Shown here: positions 26,801-41,800 of the stretch, piece after piece | Position numbering within the stretch: the stretch's first letter is position 1 | Layout: every line of letters begins with the position of its first letter | From: Diphasiastrum complanatum | Taxonomy: Eukaryota > Streptophyta > Lycopodiopsida > Lycopodiales > Lycopodiaceae | NCBI GenBank assembly: GCA_029204225.1 | Contig: CM055098.1 | Location: forward strand, 55,523,458-55,587,457 | Length of the DNA stretch: 64,000 bases | Direction of reading: 5' to 3' | The notes under the pieces: model-generated | Databases searched by the model: none | What the model was told of the DNA's origin: nothing | The model's input: only the letters and a program-made list of their open reading frames with translations | Translations under genes and position numbers: made by a program

Positions 26801-29800
26801 CATCATTTTCATCCATATTACCTCATTCGCCACTTTCGAAGCTACTACATATTCAGCTTCGCACGAGGACTGAGCTACCAATGTCTGCTTCTTGCAGGTC
26901 CAATTGATCGCATCTCCACACAATATTGGGCATCCACCAATTATCGACTTGTTGTTGCAGCTAGCCCAACTCGCATCGCTGTAGTGTTGTAGGATGAAAT
27001 CATGCTTGCTTTCGTAGATCAACCCAAAATTGTAGGTGCCCTTCAGATACTGCCAAATTCGCTTCGCCATCTACCAGTGTTGCATTTCAAGATTGGAGGA
27101 AAATTGACTGAGTGCATAGACAAAGAATGCTAAATCGGGTCTCATACAAACCATGAGATACATAAGGCTCCCAATTAGATTTTGGTATGGGATCCTTTGC
27201 ATCTTCTGTCTTTCCTCATCCGTGCTTGGGCTATCCTGCTTCGACAATCCGGCTCCGACAATCATTGGTGTTTCCTTATCCTTGCAATCAATCATCCCAT
27301 AATGTTTCAAGATCTTTGCAACATAATCGGACTGGTTTAAGTGCATGATTCCTTTCTTCCTGTCTCTTTTGATCTGCAGCCCCAAGCATTTTGTTGCTTC
27401 TCTTAGACCTGTGATTTCCTAATTTGTATTTCTCCAATTGGTAACAGAAGTGGATGAACTGAAGTTGGCATTAGCCAATTTCAAGTCCAGTGTGGACGAC
27501 TCGTTCGCTGAACTCAAAAACTTGATTTTGAGTTCCGCGAAAGGAAGCCTTCCCTCCACTTCTCAGTTATCCTCTCCACTTCCATCAGTTTCGGGTGAGA
27601 CTTTACGGTCTCACCCCAGTGTTTTTAAAGACTTAAAACCTCCTACTTTTAATGGGGAAGAGAAGGATAGAAATACAGATATTCTACAAACCTTCCTCAG
27701 CAAATGGAAGAACATTCATGCTCTTAAACAGACCCCTGACCATTTGCAAGCTATTGAGGCCAGTCTTTCCTTAGGGCCTATGGCCTATAAGTGGTGGTTA
27801 AATCTCCAGGAGACTGGGCAGACTCCCCAGTCATGGAAAGCTTTTGAAGAAGCTTTCCTAAGAGAATTTCTACCAGAGAATGAACTTGATAGAGCCTGGG
27901 AAGCCTGGGAAAGAACAGTAATGGACAAGTCCCTCATCCAATATATCTCGCAGTATCGAGAAGCAATTTTAAAGATTAAAAATATGGATGACTATCAAAA
28001 AATCAGGGGATTTGTCCGTGGCCTCAAAGATGAATATAAAGTAGAGGTCCAGAGAAACTCGCCTACTACCCTTGAGCAAGCTCTCAGATATGCTCAAATC
28101 TATGATGATTCAGTGGGTAGGAAGAGAGCGAGACAGCAACCACTTTCTGAGCAGCCTCCTCAGAAAGACTTTCAATTTAAAAAGAAATTTTTAAAAAGAA
28201 AGAAAGAAGATAAATTCAAAAGTGAAGCTCCTTAGAAACGCCCTTCACTCATACAGCCCTTAAAACCAGATGATTTTGAGAAAGCCAAACAAGAACGTTT
28301 GTGCTTTGTGTGTATGGGCAAGGGACACACAGTCAGACAGTGTCCCAAGGGGCCTTTCACTAAAAAAGATAAGAAAGATAAAAAACAAGTTCATCTTGTT
28401 CAGACTGTATGTTTCCCCAGTGACTCGACAGCTTCCGAGATCAAAGTGTATCATGAAGATCATGAACACTGTTGCCAGCTAACCTCTGCAATGCTAGCGA
28501 GACCCTTCAGCTTTGGGCCGCATGACCTAGTACGTATGCATGGGAAAGTTCGTAACCAGTCAGTAAGAGTCATGGTTGATGATGGGGCAACCCATAATTT
28601 CAGCAACTACACCCTGGTTAAAAAGCTTAAACTACCAGAAGTACCTAGTCAGCATAGGTACATAGTTTCATTAGCTAAGGGTGAAGATAAAAAAATATGA
28701 GAAACTATGGTAAGTAAGTTAATTCTTGGTATTCAGGGGTACCAAGATGAAATAAACTTTCAGATAATGCACCTGGATCGAACAGATATTGTTCTCGGGA
28801 GAGATTGGCTCTACAGTTTAGGACCTTCCCTCCACAGAAACTATCAAGAGAACACCCTCACCTTTCAGCATAAAGGCCGAGAGATCCAGTTGCATGGGGA
28901 GCATGATGTTCCCAACAGTCCTATGGTCTGCAGTTCAGAGCTCTGTCAGCTAATCGGAGACGAAGACCATCAGGTATTCTTATGTGACTTTCAGTTTATT
29001 CCTGAAGTTTCTATTTCCAGTTCTATTCAGCAGAAAATCGGTAAATTAGAAACTTTATTGTCTAAATTTAAAGATGTTTTTCCTGAAGATTTGCCACATG
29101 GTTTACCACCTAGCAGAGAGGTAGATCATGTAATAAACCTAGTACCAGGTATAGCACCTGTTTCTAAACCTCCGTATCGGGTCAGCCGAACAGAGGGATG
29201 AAGAAATAACTAGGCAGTTAACAGATTATCTTGGGAAAGGCCAAATTCAGACCAGTAGTTCACCATGGGCCTCACCAGTCCTATTGGTGAAAAAGAAAGA
29301 GGGGTCTATGCGTCTTTGCGTAGATTACAGAGCCCTCAATAAAGTCACAATTAAGAATAAATACCCTATGCCTCAGGCAGACGAGTTGTTTGACCAACTC
29401 GACGGGGCTAAGTTTTTCAGCAAAATAGACCTCAGATCGGGATATCATCAAGTCCGTATAAAATCGGAAGATGTCTCAAAAACAGCTTTTAGGACTCGTC
29501 ACGGTCATTATGAGTTTAAGGTGATGCCATTTGGGCTCACAAATGCTCCAGCTACCTTTATGACCTTGATGAACAGTGTCCTCAGACCATACTTGGGTAA
29601 GTTTGTAGTCGTATTTTTAGATGACATCCTCGTTTACAGCAAAACAAGGAAGGAGCATCTAAAACACCTCAGAAAGGTGTTTCGACTGCTCAGAAAGCAT
29701 AAGCTCTATGCTAAACAATCCAAGTGTGAATTCTTCGTTGAAGAAGTAGCATATTTGGGTCACATTATCTCTTCAGATGGGATTAAGATGGACCCAAATA

Positions 29801-32800
29801 AGGTTAAAGCCATACTCAGTTGGCTGAGACCTCAGAATATTTTGGAACTTCAGATCTTTCTTGGTTTGGCGGGATATTACAAACGATTTGTCAAGGAATA
29901 TGCTCAGATAGCAGTTTCTATGACAAATCTCCTTAAGGGGAAGGGAAAGGAGTTCATTTGGGAGTCCGCACAGCAGGAGAGCTTTGATGCTCTCAAAACA
30001 GCCTTAGCTACAGCACCAATTTTAAAGTCGTCGACCCCAATCAGCCATTTGTGGTCGAAACAGATGCTAGCGACTTTGCAGTAGGTGCTGTGCTAACCCA
30101 GGGTGGACGACCAGTTGCGTTCGAGAGTAAAAAACTCGAGCCAGCTCAGACTAGGTACAGTGCCTATGAAAAGGAACTCTTTTCTATAGTCCATGCCCTT
30201 AAGACTTGGAGGCATTATTTGTATGGTGCCAACTTTGAGGTCCTGACAGACCATGAGAGTCTCAGATACCTTTGCAATCAACCTGAGCTTAGAGGTCGGA
30301 AAGCTCGTTGGACAGAGTTGATGCAAGAGTTTGACATGTCTATCAGATATAGGCGTGGAAAATTCAATACAGTAGTAGATGCCCTTAGCAGAATGCCTAT
30401 GATAAACGAGCTGAGTTTTACTTAGATTCGTAATGAGTTACTCGAGTCCTTGAGAGGGAAATGCCAGCATGATGCATTCTTCTCTACTATCTAGAACTCG
30501 GTCCAAAACAGACAGATACAGACTCCAGAACCAGTTCCCGGGGCTGGTGCCAGTTCATCCAAGAATACGGCAGCTTCCGTTGAGGATGATGATGAGTCCG
30601 AGTATACGTCGTCAGATGACGTTGAGGATTCTGAGCCTGTATTACCCAAGCAAACCCCAGTGGTTGAGGGTCAGTTGACTCAAGGATTCAAATGGAAACA
30701 GTATTCCATTCAGGATGAGTACTTGCTCTATAGAGATAGAGTATATGTCCCCAATTCAGAGGATTATAGGCAGCAAGTCCTATATGAATGTCATGACAAT
30801 CCTAGTGCGGGACACCCAGGCATACAGAAGACCTATGAGCTTCTTCGTAGGCAATTTTTCTGGCCCAGTATGAAAAAGGACGTCCACCAGTATGTAACCA
30901 GTTGCCAGAAATGTCAAGTAAATAAAGCAGAGCGTTTAAAGGTAGGAGGGTTGTTGCATCCCTTAGAAATACCAGCAAGTAAATGGGAAAGTATCTCCAT
31001 GGATTTTATAGTAGGCCTGCCTAAAACCCAAAAGGGTAATGACGCTATATGGGTCACAGTTGACCGTCTGACCAAAATGGCTCATTTCATTCCGACCAAA
31101 ACAACTGTTAGAGCTCCAGAGTTAGCGAGGTTGTTTGTAGACGGGCTATTTAAATTGTACGGTCTACCTTCCGGCATAGTCAGCGACCGGGACAGTAAGT
31201 TTACTGGAAATTTTTGGAGGGCAGTATTCCATCATCTCCATACTAAACTTAATATGAGTACCACCGACCATCCACAGACGGACGGTCAAACAGAAAGGGT
31301 AAATCAAGTGCTGGAGGATATGCTTCGTGCATACGTCAGCAAGAAGCAGATTAATTGGGAGGAGTATCTCTCGATATTAGAGTTTGCTTACAACAGTACC
31401 AAACATTCAGCTACGGGATACAGCCCATTTATGCTGATGTACGGTTTTCAGCCACGCTCACCCACAGCTGTAGGGTTTAAACAAGAAAAAGTTGAAGCAG
31501 CCAGAAACTTTTTAGAGGACCTAAACCAGATGATAGAACATGCTAAGCGTAGCATTAGGCAGTCCCAGGATCGAGCCAGACATTATGCAGATCCACACAG
31601 ACGGGATGTGCAGTTCTCCACTGGTGAGAAAGTCTACTTGAGAGTCCCAGTTGACTCTAAAACCCTCAAATCAGGAGTGTGTGCTAAGTTGTCTCCAAGG
31701 TATTGTGGTCCCTTTACCATCAGTAGGAGACTAGGCGAGGTCACCTATGAACTAGAACTCCCACATAGCAGTAAGGTTTTTCCAGTCTTTTATGTAAGTC
31801 AGTTACGAAAAGCCTTAACCAGATCAGATAATCTGGTAGGGGACAGTGTTCTAGTTCTCCCATTGGATCCTCAGCAACCTCCACATGAACCAGAGGAGAT
31901 TCTTGATAGTAGAGAGACGCAGACTCGTCATACTCTATACCGAGAATATCTGGTTAAGTGGAATGATCAGCCTGTTGAGAATGCCACTTGGGAAAGAGGC
32001 AGCGTCCTTCGCAAGATTTTTCCAAACTTTGTCTTAGAGGACCAAGACGGTTCTTAAGGGGCAGGGAGTGTTACGAGCTCGTAACCAGTGCCGAACCCTA
32101 GAGAACACAAATAGGTCAGATACCACAGTCAGGGTCGTGTCCAGCGTACATGACCAACAGGGCAAGACAGTGTGAGTAGTGTGCCCCAGCACGGTCCATA
32201 GCCATGGCGAGCCTAACACAGCCTAGGGACCCTGTCAGCAGGATAGGGCCCCCAGTTGGGTCCCGACGTGCAGTCGGCCACGTCAGTGCTACGTGGCTGA
32301 CAATTGGCAGTAGCATGCTACCAGTCCTCACACTAGGCTAGGAGGGGCTTACTCTATACCAGGGAGTAGGCAAGGTTGGGTGGATCAGTTAGTGTTTGCC
32401 CTACTGTGGTGTTAGGACTTATTACATGCCTCTTCTAAGGTCTTGCACCCTTCATTAAGCATTGAAGGCCTCAACTCTTCACGAAGGCCAAATATGAACT
32501 TGTGGACTACCAGCCACTCGGGAATCTCTTCCGGAATCTTGATAAGCGTCTCACGATACCTATCAGCATATTCATGCACCATGTACTGCCTCTGACGATG
32601 CAAAAGCCAAGCATCTGTTGCACGCACATGCTCATGTGGAGGAATAAACTGAGCTCTGAATGCTCGCTTAAACTCAAGCCAGGTGGATGGAGCCTGATTA
32701 GACTTCAACAACTTGCGCCACCACCTGTCAACAAAATCAGTGAAATGGTAAGCAGCTTTGTGGACCCGCCAACCCTCATCAGTTGGGGACCGTTTCTAAT

Positions 32801-35800
32801 CAAAATACTCTTGCCACTTATGCGACCACAGATCTACAATATCAGTATTGCGTTGGGGAGTGTTTCCAGCGAAACGGGTAGGTTTAATATCTTTGTCTTC
32901 TGGATAGGGTGGAGGTAACATAGGACGAACAGCAGAAGACGGATAAGGTAGAGCATACTGCGAGGAAGACGCATAACCACCAGCTACCATCATCGCTCGC
33001 ATCTCTGCGACGGTCTTTTCCACACTATCCATGCGAGCTTGCACAGAAGGGGAAGTACCAGCAGGCGAACGGGCAGGCACTGTAGGCGGATTATGGGCAG
33101 GACTAAGCACAGGGCTGGGTGGTGGTGATAGAAGAGCAACGCGTGGACTGAGCGATATCAACTCTATCATTTTCCATTATGAAACAAAAACAGAGACAGC
33201 ACAAAATCAAGCTAGAAATTGCGCTTATTTTAAAACATTGAGAAAAGGCAAATCTGACCAAAATCTTTCAGCTGCAAGACAACAAGACAAGGAAAGAAAA
33301 AAAGATGAGGTGTCCCTGAAATCCAAGCATAGGGATCCCCTCAGAAATGTGCTGGCCCGAAAAATACTACTTTTTGGCCACTGTTCTGACTACGAAAAGT
33401 GCACCCCGATTCCCTGCTGGAAAACGATGGAACAGGTCTGAAAAAGTGTGCTGGAGCTGTAGGAACAAGGTGCGCCTAAATTTCCCTGCTAGAAATCGCT
33501 GAAACAGGTCTGAGAAGATGCGCTAGAACAGCCAAACCAGACGCAACAAATCCTTCCTCCAGAAGTGCGCTGGACCAATAGGAGCAATCCTCTTATCTTG
33601 CCTCCGGAAACGCTACAAATTACCACAAAACAAGCCGAAAAACATTCTTGAAGAGGGCGTTGGATCTGCACTGGACCTACGCTGGATCTGAAGGTGAACA
33701 CTTGCCAATCTGGTGTGCAAAAACGTCCTGATTCTGGCTCTGCAGACAGCGATGGCTTGTGGGAGATGGCCGCTCAGATTTCTCTCTCAAAAACACACCT
33801 TCCCCCTTCCAAACAGCGCTAGAGGGAGGCTGCAAGAGGGCGATGGGCTGTAGAAAGGATGTAGCCCAGAATAAGGCCTTGAAATGCCTGTCTTCCTTCT
33901 TAAAAAAAAAACGCTAGAAGGCCTTCAAGAGGGCGTTGAACCTGTAGGAGAAAATCTGGACCACAAAACTGCCAATTTGCAGGCTCAAAACCGCTGGAAC
34001 AGCAGCGCTGGAGGGCCACACTTGTTCTCCAATCTGTCTCCTTGATTTTCCACCTCCAAATCCTACAAAAACAAGCAAAATCTGACAATTTCTACACTTT
34101 CTCTCTCTAGAACGACGTTTTCTCTCTCTAGAACGAGGCTCTGATACCAATTGTCACAAGCCAGTCTCTCCAAGCTCGTGAATCCTAGAAGCCGGTGTGT
34201 AGAATGAACCTCCCAACCATAAGCAAAATCTGACAATTTCTACACTTTCTCTCTCTAGAACGACGTTTTCTCTCTCTCTAGAACGAGGCTCTGATACCAA
34301 TTGTCACAAGCCAGTCTCTCCAAGATCGTGAATCCTAGAAGCCGGTGTGTAGAATGAACCTCCCAACCATAGGCACCCCCTCCTTGAGTCCTACCTGCTA
34401 TTCCCGTCAACTGGCACATGGCATCCACCTGTGGGTGATCAGTCCACTTGGCATGCCTGGCCCCTGTGACCTGTGAATACTGAGTGACTCCTAGGGTACC
34501 ACCCCCGTGCCCTGCCAAAGACCTGTGACCCTCTTGGTCACCCCGACTACTTGCCGGCTAGCATCTCGGCTAGGGTCCTGACGGTCAAGACACACCGCAT
34601 CTCTAACAACTTGTCAGGCGGCCACACCGGGTCACTGCTTGTGACGCACCGGCCTTCGACATCGTGTCTGCTTCCATCTCCCAGTATCATTGTTCTTGTG
34701 TTGTCCAGCACTTTGTAGTTCATCAAAACATTCTTGTTGCAAGTGATAAGAGATGTGGCTCCTAAATCAATCATTATGTCGTAATCTTGCTACGTGTAAG
34801 TCGTGGACTCTTCAACAACAACTGTGAACACATTGTCGTTCTTGTCACTATCTTTAGAAGACTCAGTGACATTCGTCTTTTCTTCTTTATTCTTTTCTTT
34901 GGGGTTAAACCAACAATCATATGTTGAATGTCCCTTCTTCTTGCAGTGACTGCAAGGTATAGTCGGATTAAATCAGCAGTCTGCTGCGTGTCCCGGCTTG
35001 TGGCAGTGATCACAGATAGAAGTGTTTTTGTTGTTATTTCCTTTTGTTAACCCCTTTTGAGTCTTTGTCAACTTTAGGCTTGTTTTTTGTTTTTTTCTTT
35101 CCCTTTGTGAGAAGGGCCTTCTCCTGGTCTCCGTTTGTTTCTCCTTCATCTCTCATCAATCTTTCGTCTGCTGCGAGATTGATTGCTCTTTCGAATGTCA
35201 TAGGCAAACTTAAGATGAGCATTCTCAACAGCTGATAACATGAGGGTAGTGATTTCATGAAGTACATTAGCTGCTAGAGTGCTGAGACTTGATGCTCTTG
35301 TCCAAATGCAAAGAGTTGTGCAAAAACCGTCTTGATCTTCTCTACGTGTCAATCCAGCTCGTTCCCAGCCCATCGCAAGTTTTGCAGCTAATTCTGGAGG
35401 TGCATGACTGATGCAGCTGTCCTCACTTCGTATTTTTGCTTTAGCTTTTCACACACTTCATGGCTGCTTTGGCAGTCTTCAATCTACATGACGATGTCTT
35501 CGTTTATCGAGGATACGATGATCGCCATTGCGCGCTCATCCTTACTCATTCCACCCTCCTTGGATCTCCCTCTGGAGGTTTTGGTTCTGTGAGATCGGTT
35601 ACTGACTAGATCCCTTCGCCTTTTAGAAGTGTCATTATCTTGAACTTCCGTATACAGTAGTTTGCGCCATCAAGATTGATTGTGATCTTTGCCTGAATTG
35701 TACTAGCCATATTGTATCTAATGAACCCGTTCTGATACCATGTGGACGGAAGCCTACAATGTGTTGTGCGAAATTTGCAGGAACTAGATCAGCTAATACG

Positions 35801-38800
35801 AATCACAGACAACACAATGATCAATAGAATGCATGTTACACAAAACAATGCTAAAAGAACAGAATATCTTTTGTATTTCCTTTTTCCTTTAGTGAGTCGA
35901 CAGTGCAGAGCTGAGTAGCGACCTGAAGCTCCTACTGCACTTCTCATTATTATTTTTTTGTTCTTTTTCGTTGTTGTTCTGTTTTGATCTCTGTTCTCAT
36001 ACATATATTCTGCCAAGGGAATCAAAAGATAATTTAGCTAATCATTACAAGAAAGGTTTACTTTTAGCTATCAACTAACTACGCTTGTAACGTTGCCTAC
36101 GACTGATCGTGAAATTTTGTGTTTTACGACTGCCAAGTTACTTTGAATCACTCAATAGTTCCGTTGTTCGATAGTTCGACTGCTATTCAACTGTTCACAA
36201 CGGTCATGTAAGTATGTCATTGTGTCCAACTGTAGGTGTCGATGGTGTGTCTCTAACTATTAGTTGTTCAGGGAATGTGTCGAAAAAGGTTGGTTGAGTT
36301 CATCATTTCCAACACAAACATGAGGATCAAATATATCTAAAACACAAAAAGTAACATCAAGAGCATCAAGAAAATCTGAAAAAACAATAGGTATATCAAG
36401 ATCTTTTGAATAGTAGCATGAAGTGTGTGCACCTGTTCCTACAAGAAAGGTGTGCTAAGAAAAAACATCCAAGGTTTCCCATGTGGCTTCGTCAATAGGT
36501 CTACCGTCCCACTGAACCAAGAACTGGACAAGTTTGCGGTAGCAACGTTGCTAAACATGAACTTGGATAATGCCAACACGAAGGTAAGGGAAAAGCTCAA
36601 TGTCCAAAGGAAATAAGGTTCTCCAAGAAATAAGGAACTACAAAGGAGACTGACATGAGAAACATCATAAATTTTCAAGGATAAGGAAAGGACCATTGTG
36701 ATGAGCAACTAATTTTTCAATGTGGAACTAACCCTGAACAAACCTATGCTTGGCAAACCTTAAACGATGGAAAACGTCTTGGCCTTCATGGAATTCAAGA
36801 TAGTGCCTATGTTTATCAACGACCATGTTATATTGGTGTTGGATGTGCTGTAAAGGTTTGGAGTGAGAATTATTATTACAGGCATTAAATTGCCACGAAT
36901 GGATAAGTCTTGCTAGATCAATGTTTTAACAAAAAATCTTGGCGTTTAAGTCGAGCAAGAGACTTTTGAAAACCATAATGACCCCCTATGTGAGACGAGA
37001 ACTAATATCTAAAGAACGAGGAATGCAAAGAACTCCATTATGATAGAGATGGTGGTCGACCTACTCAGACATGCTTTAAGGAGGCCTAGTTGTGGCATAA
37101 ATGGACTAAAAATCTACAAATGTAGGATAATAAGCGTCAGCAAGAGCATCCAACCAAGTAAGATGTATACTAGTAAACAAGAAAGAGCATAAGCAGTCGC
37201 ATTACTTTTCCTGAATTGTTATGCACACATATTGCATAGTCCATACTTTTCCATTATGGCATATGAGTACTTGCAACTTATTGGAGTCTCGCAACTATTT
37301 TTACAGGTCTAAGTTGTTATTACCTGCCAAAAAAAGATAAGACTGGGTGCTCTATCTTGGAACCTATAGGAGGTCGCATCCATACCTTCTAAAGTTTTTC
37401 CATTTCAATATAAATAGGGGTCAAGGATTACTAGTTCTTGTGCTATGAGTTTGGTGTCCTAAGTTTCTTGTAGGACTTCTATGTTTTTCTTGGAGATCTT
37501 AGTTAGAGATCTGCCAAAACTATCAACAACCATCAATATCCATGAAGTTTTCTTAGTTGGAGACTGGGACCATAGTTGCACTGCGTTTCTGAAACGCGTT
37601 TCAGAATCGCGTTCAGAAACGCGTTTCGGAAATTTTTGAAAAAATTCCAGAAACATTTTTTTTTAATTTTTTTTTTGGTTTTTTTTTTTGGGCAATATGG
37701 GTATCAGATGAAAGCTCTAATTAAGAGCATAATTACTGTGTAATTTGCCGACTGTTTCAGGTGCAGGATGGTCCAGTTCAGGTGCATTAATCCATGTTGG
37801 GTTCTGTCAAGGATAAAAATTCAAAACTAGCCTCTAGCATGTCTGTTACGATCACAGATGGTCCCAGTAAGTGTGTTTTCGCTCAGGGAGTGGAAGGCCA
37901 AGTCATGAAGAGGCCTTACCGTCGGGGCCGAGGTCTACTGGCAGCCCCTGGACCCTGCCTTGGGGGGGCCCCGGACCCCCTGTTTCTCGGGGGGCTACCG
38001 CCCCCCAAACCCCCTGAGCATTTATTGAAAACCAGAGCAAATAACAACCAAATAGCTATTGAAAATAAGATCTGTTTGTGCCCCATCTACTGCACTTTTG
38101 AGAGGCAAAACGCTTGTTTGACCATTGATCCCCTAAAAAATTTCAGCCATAAGCTATTTTTCCAAAAAAAAAAAAAAAAAAAATTCTTTTTTTTTTTTTG
38201 CGATTCTGGGAGGAGAAACGCGTTTCTCAAAAACGCGGTTTCCGAAGCGTCTCCTCCTACAAACGCGATTCTGTGCAACTATGACTGGGACACCCCCCAA
38301 GAGAGTACCTAAATTCATTAAGGGGAGAATGAAGATGGGTTGCAGTTAACAAACAAATAAATAGTAGATTGCTAAGCTAAGAAAGCAGCACATAAGTAAA
38401 AACTAACCCTAGAAAGCGGCAAAGAGAATGCTTAAGGAGACTAAAGAGATTTTAACGGACTAGAATTTGGCATGATTTTGTCATGGCAATTGCTATACCC
38501 GACTGCATCCAAATCATTGCATACATCAATGATCCAATCAACGTCCTATAAGTTCTTTATCCCCTTTTTTGTGCAATAATATTGATGTTCATTATGGTCG
38601 TGTTTGCCTCCATTATCATATCATCATAGATTCTTTGAAATATTCAAACACCTCATCCTTTATATCTGGAAAGATTAATATGTGCTCTATTAAATGAAAC
38701 AAAGTATCTCGATGCTCCTAGCAATGGGTTATCATAGAACGACACTTATCGTTTGATAGTGCTTCAGATACTATGTCCGATGGAACTATCGAACATTCAA

Positions 38801-41800
38801 AGGGACTATCGGACACCTGATAGTTACTATCCGATAACTATCAAACATTCGAAGTGTTAGGAATTAATGTTTATTTGACACCCCTTAATGATAGTTTGGC
38901 CATGCATGCGTGCTATTTTTAGGGGCCATTCTAAATTCGTTTTTTATGCTTATGCATGTAGGTGGGCGCACTACAAATAGATTAGGATCTATTTTAGTAC
39001 TTAGAACCTCATTTTAAATTCTTACCATATATAGGTAATATTATTAGTAAATAGCTTTTGCTATTTTGCTATTTACTTTAGGCTCACTAGCTTTTATCAA
39101 TCATTAGAGAAACTATATAAGAAGGCTGGCGCCCCACCTCAACTATTCCATTCAATTCAATAAGCTAGAGCATGAAGTGAGGACTGCAGCTTCAGTCATG
39201 CACCTTCACAATCAGCTGCAATCCATACGGTGGGATGGCAACCAGTTGGATCAGCACGTTGAGAAGATCAAAACAATCTTCGCTCAACTCGCTGCATCAG
39301 GACAGGAGCACCACGTCCCAGCACCACAGCAGCTGATGTACTTCATGAAATCTCTATCGACGTCCTATCAGCCGCTGAGAATGCCCATACTGAGTCTACC
39401 AGATATGACATTCGACAAAGCAGTCAGTCTTGTCGCTGATGAGAGACTGATGAGAGACGAAGGAGAGGGAAGCAGTGATCAAGAGAAAGCTCTCTTCACG
39501 AAAGGAAAGAAGAAAAACAAAAACAAGCCAAGATTCGAGAAGACGAAGTCCTCGAATCAGCAATCTTCTTCCTACGATCACTGCCACAAACCAGGCCATA
39601 CAGCCAACAAATGCTGGTTCAATCTAGCAATACCTTGCATGCCCTGCAAGAAGAAAGGGCATTCTGCATACGATTGCAGATTCAACCCAAAAAAAAAAGA
39701 ACGAAGCTGAAAAGGCAAACGTTGCAGAGTCATCTAAGGATGCAGAAAGAGGTGACGAAGCTTTCACGATACTCGATGAAGCTTCAACAAGCTACTCTGA
39801 ACACGACTACGATGTGGTCATCGATTCAGGAGCAACATCTCACATAACCTGGAACAAGAAGGTCTTGATCGACTTTCGCGAACTCGAAAACAACAGAGCA
39901 GTGATTCTAGGTGATGGGAGCAGACACGATGTCAAAGGCATCGGCACTCTACAGCTGCGAACACTGTCAGGCCAAGCGGAGCTACCAGGAGCACTTTATG
40001 TGCCCTCACTCAAAAAAGATCTGCTATCTGTCTCCAAGATGGCAGATCTAGGCATTCAAGTTTTGTTCGACGGCAACACTTGTCGTATGATCAAGAAGAC
40101 GACAAACAAGTTGCTGACGGTCGGATGCAGAGAAGGAAACCTCTACCAGGCCAAAATAGTCAGCAACTCTGATAGCATATTGAATGCATCAGAAAATGAA
40201 GATCAGCTCTGGCATAGGAGAATGTATCATCTGAACATGCAGAGCCTGTACGACATGAGCAGAAAAGACATTGTCACAGGTCGCAAGATTTCAAGGCCCG
40301 AAACTGAGTTCTGCGAAGCCTGTCAGAAAGGCAAGCAACATCGGAATCCATTCACGAATGAGGGAAGAAGAGCCAAGGAAGTTCTTGAGCTCGTCCACTC
40401 TGATGTCTGTGGACCGATAAAGATGGATTCACTCTCAGGTTCGAGATACTTTCTGACATTCATAGATGATTACAGTCGGATGACCACGATCTACTACTTG
40501 AAGAAGAAATCCGAAGTGTTTGATTCCTTCAAGAGGTTCGTGGCATTTGCAGAGCGACACACCTCGAAAAAGATATAGATCCTTAGATCTGACAACGGAG
40601 GTGAATACAAAAGCACAAAATTTTCAAGGCTTACACGGGTCGGAAGCCAGATGTAAGTCATTTGAGAGTGTTTGGAAGTATTGCTTATTCTCACATACCT
40701 AAGGATTCAAGGAGCAAATTGGATTCTAAGGCGGCCAAGTGCTTATTTCTTGGTTATGATAATCAAGAGAAGGGATACAGGTTATATGACTTGGAGGGTA
40801 AGAAAATAATCATAAGTAGGGATGTAATCTTTGATGAGGAGACAACTCATAAATACGCCAATTCAAGAACCTAAAGTGTCTTTGGTTGAGATAGGAAAGA
40901 GGAAGGAGAGGTCAAGTATATGGGATACTTATTCACCTCCTACTTCACCAAGCAGGAAGCATCCTACATCAGAAGCTAGAAGATTGCCTAGGTGGTGCTA
41001 TGAAACTATCAAGGATGGTGTTATTATGGAACAGGGAGAATCCAGTACACATGGAACTAGGAGATCAGCTAGACTTGAAAAGCAACATGAAAATCAAGAT
41101 CGACAGGAGGTTCGACAAGAGGATCATCATGAAGATGGGGATGTACATTTTGCATATATGGCCACAGTATTAGAGACCAAGGATCCATCTACTTTCAGAG
41201 AGGCTGAAAAAGAGGATATTTGGAAGAAATCTATGGATGAGGAGTACGACTCAATTATGAAGAACAAGACTTGAAGACTTGTTCAGCTACCTACAGGTAA
41301 AAAGGCCATTGGATGCGAATGGGTCTATAGGACTAAGCACAAATCAGATGGTTCTATAGATAAACATAAGGCAAGATTGGTGGCAAAAGGTTATGCTCAA
41401 CAGGAAGGGATTGACTATGAGGAAACTTTTGCACCAGTTGCTAAGTCTACTACTATGAGGACTGCTTTATCATTGGCAGCTCAGTTTGGATGGGATATTC
41501 AACAAATGGATGTAAAGAGTGTATTCCTGAATGGATTTCTAGAGGAAGAAGTCTACATGGAGCAGCCAGAGGGATACATAGTAGCAGGACATGAAGACAA
41601 GGTTTGCAGGTTGGACAAGGCACTATATGGACTTAAGCAGGCACCCAGGGCGTGGTACACGAGGATTGACACATACTTTGAGGAGCTTGGCTTTCAGAGG
41701 AGTAGTTCAGAGCATACACTTTATGTTTTGGTCAAGAATAATCATATTGTTATTGTAGTGATGTATGTGGATGATCTTATTATTACAAGATCAGATCATA

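Larger units (their letters stand above)
27425..32400 (+). mobile_element. Ty3/gypsy chromovirus, long copy with 3' LTR, 5' LTR missing
   Basis: Gag, protease, RT, RNase H, integrase and chromodomain are all readable, with only three in-frame stops (28233, 28698, 30423) and two frameshifts (about 29200 and 30045). A polypurine tract AAGGGGCAGGGAG (32056-32068) is followed by an LTR starting TGTTACGAG. The copy begins directly with gag after the copia fragment, so the 5' LTR and leader are lost. Confidence 0.92.
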
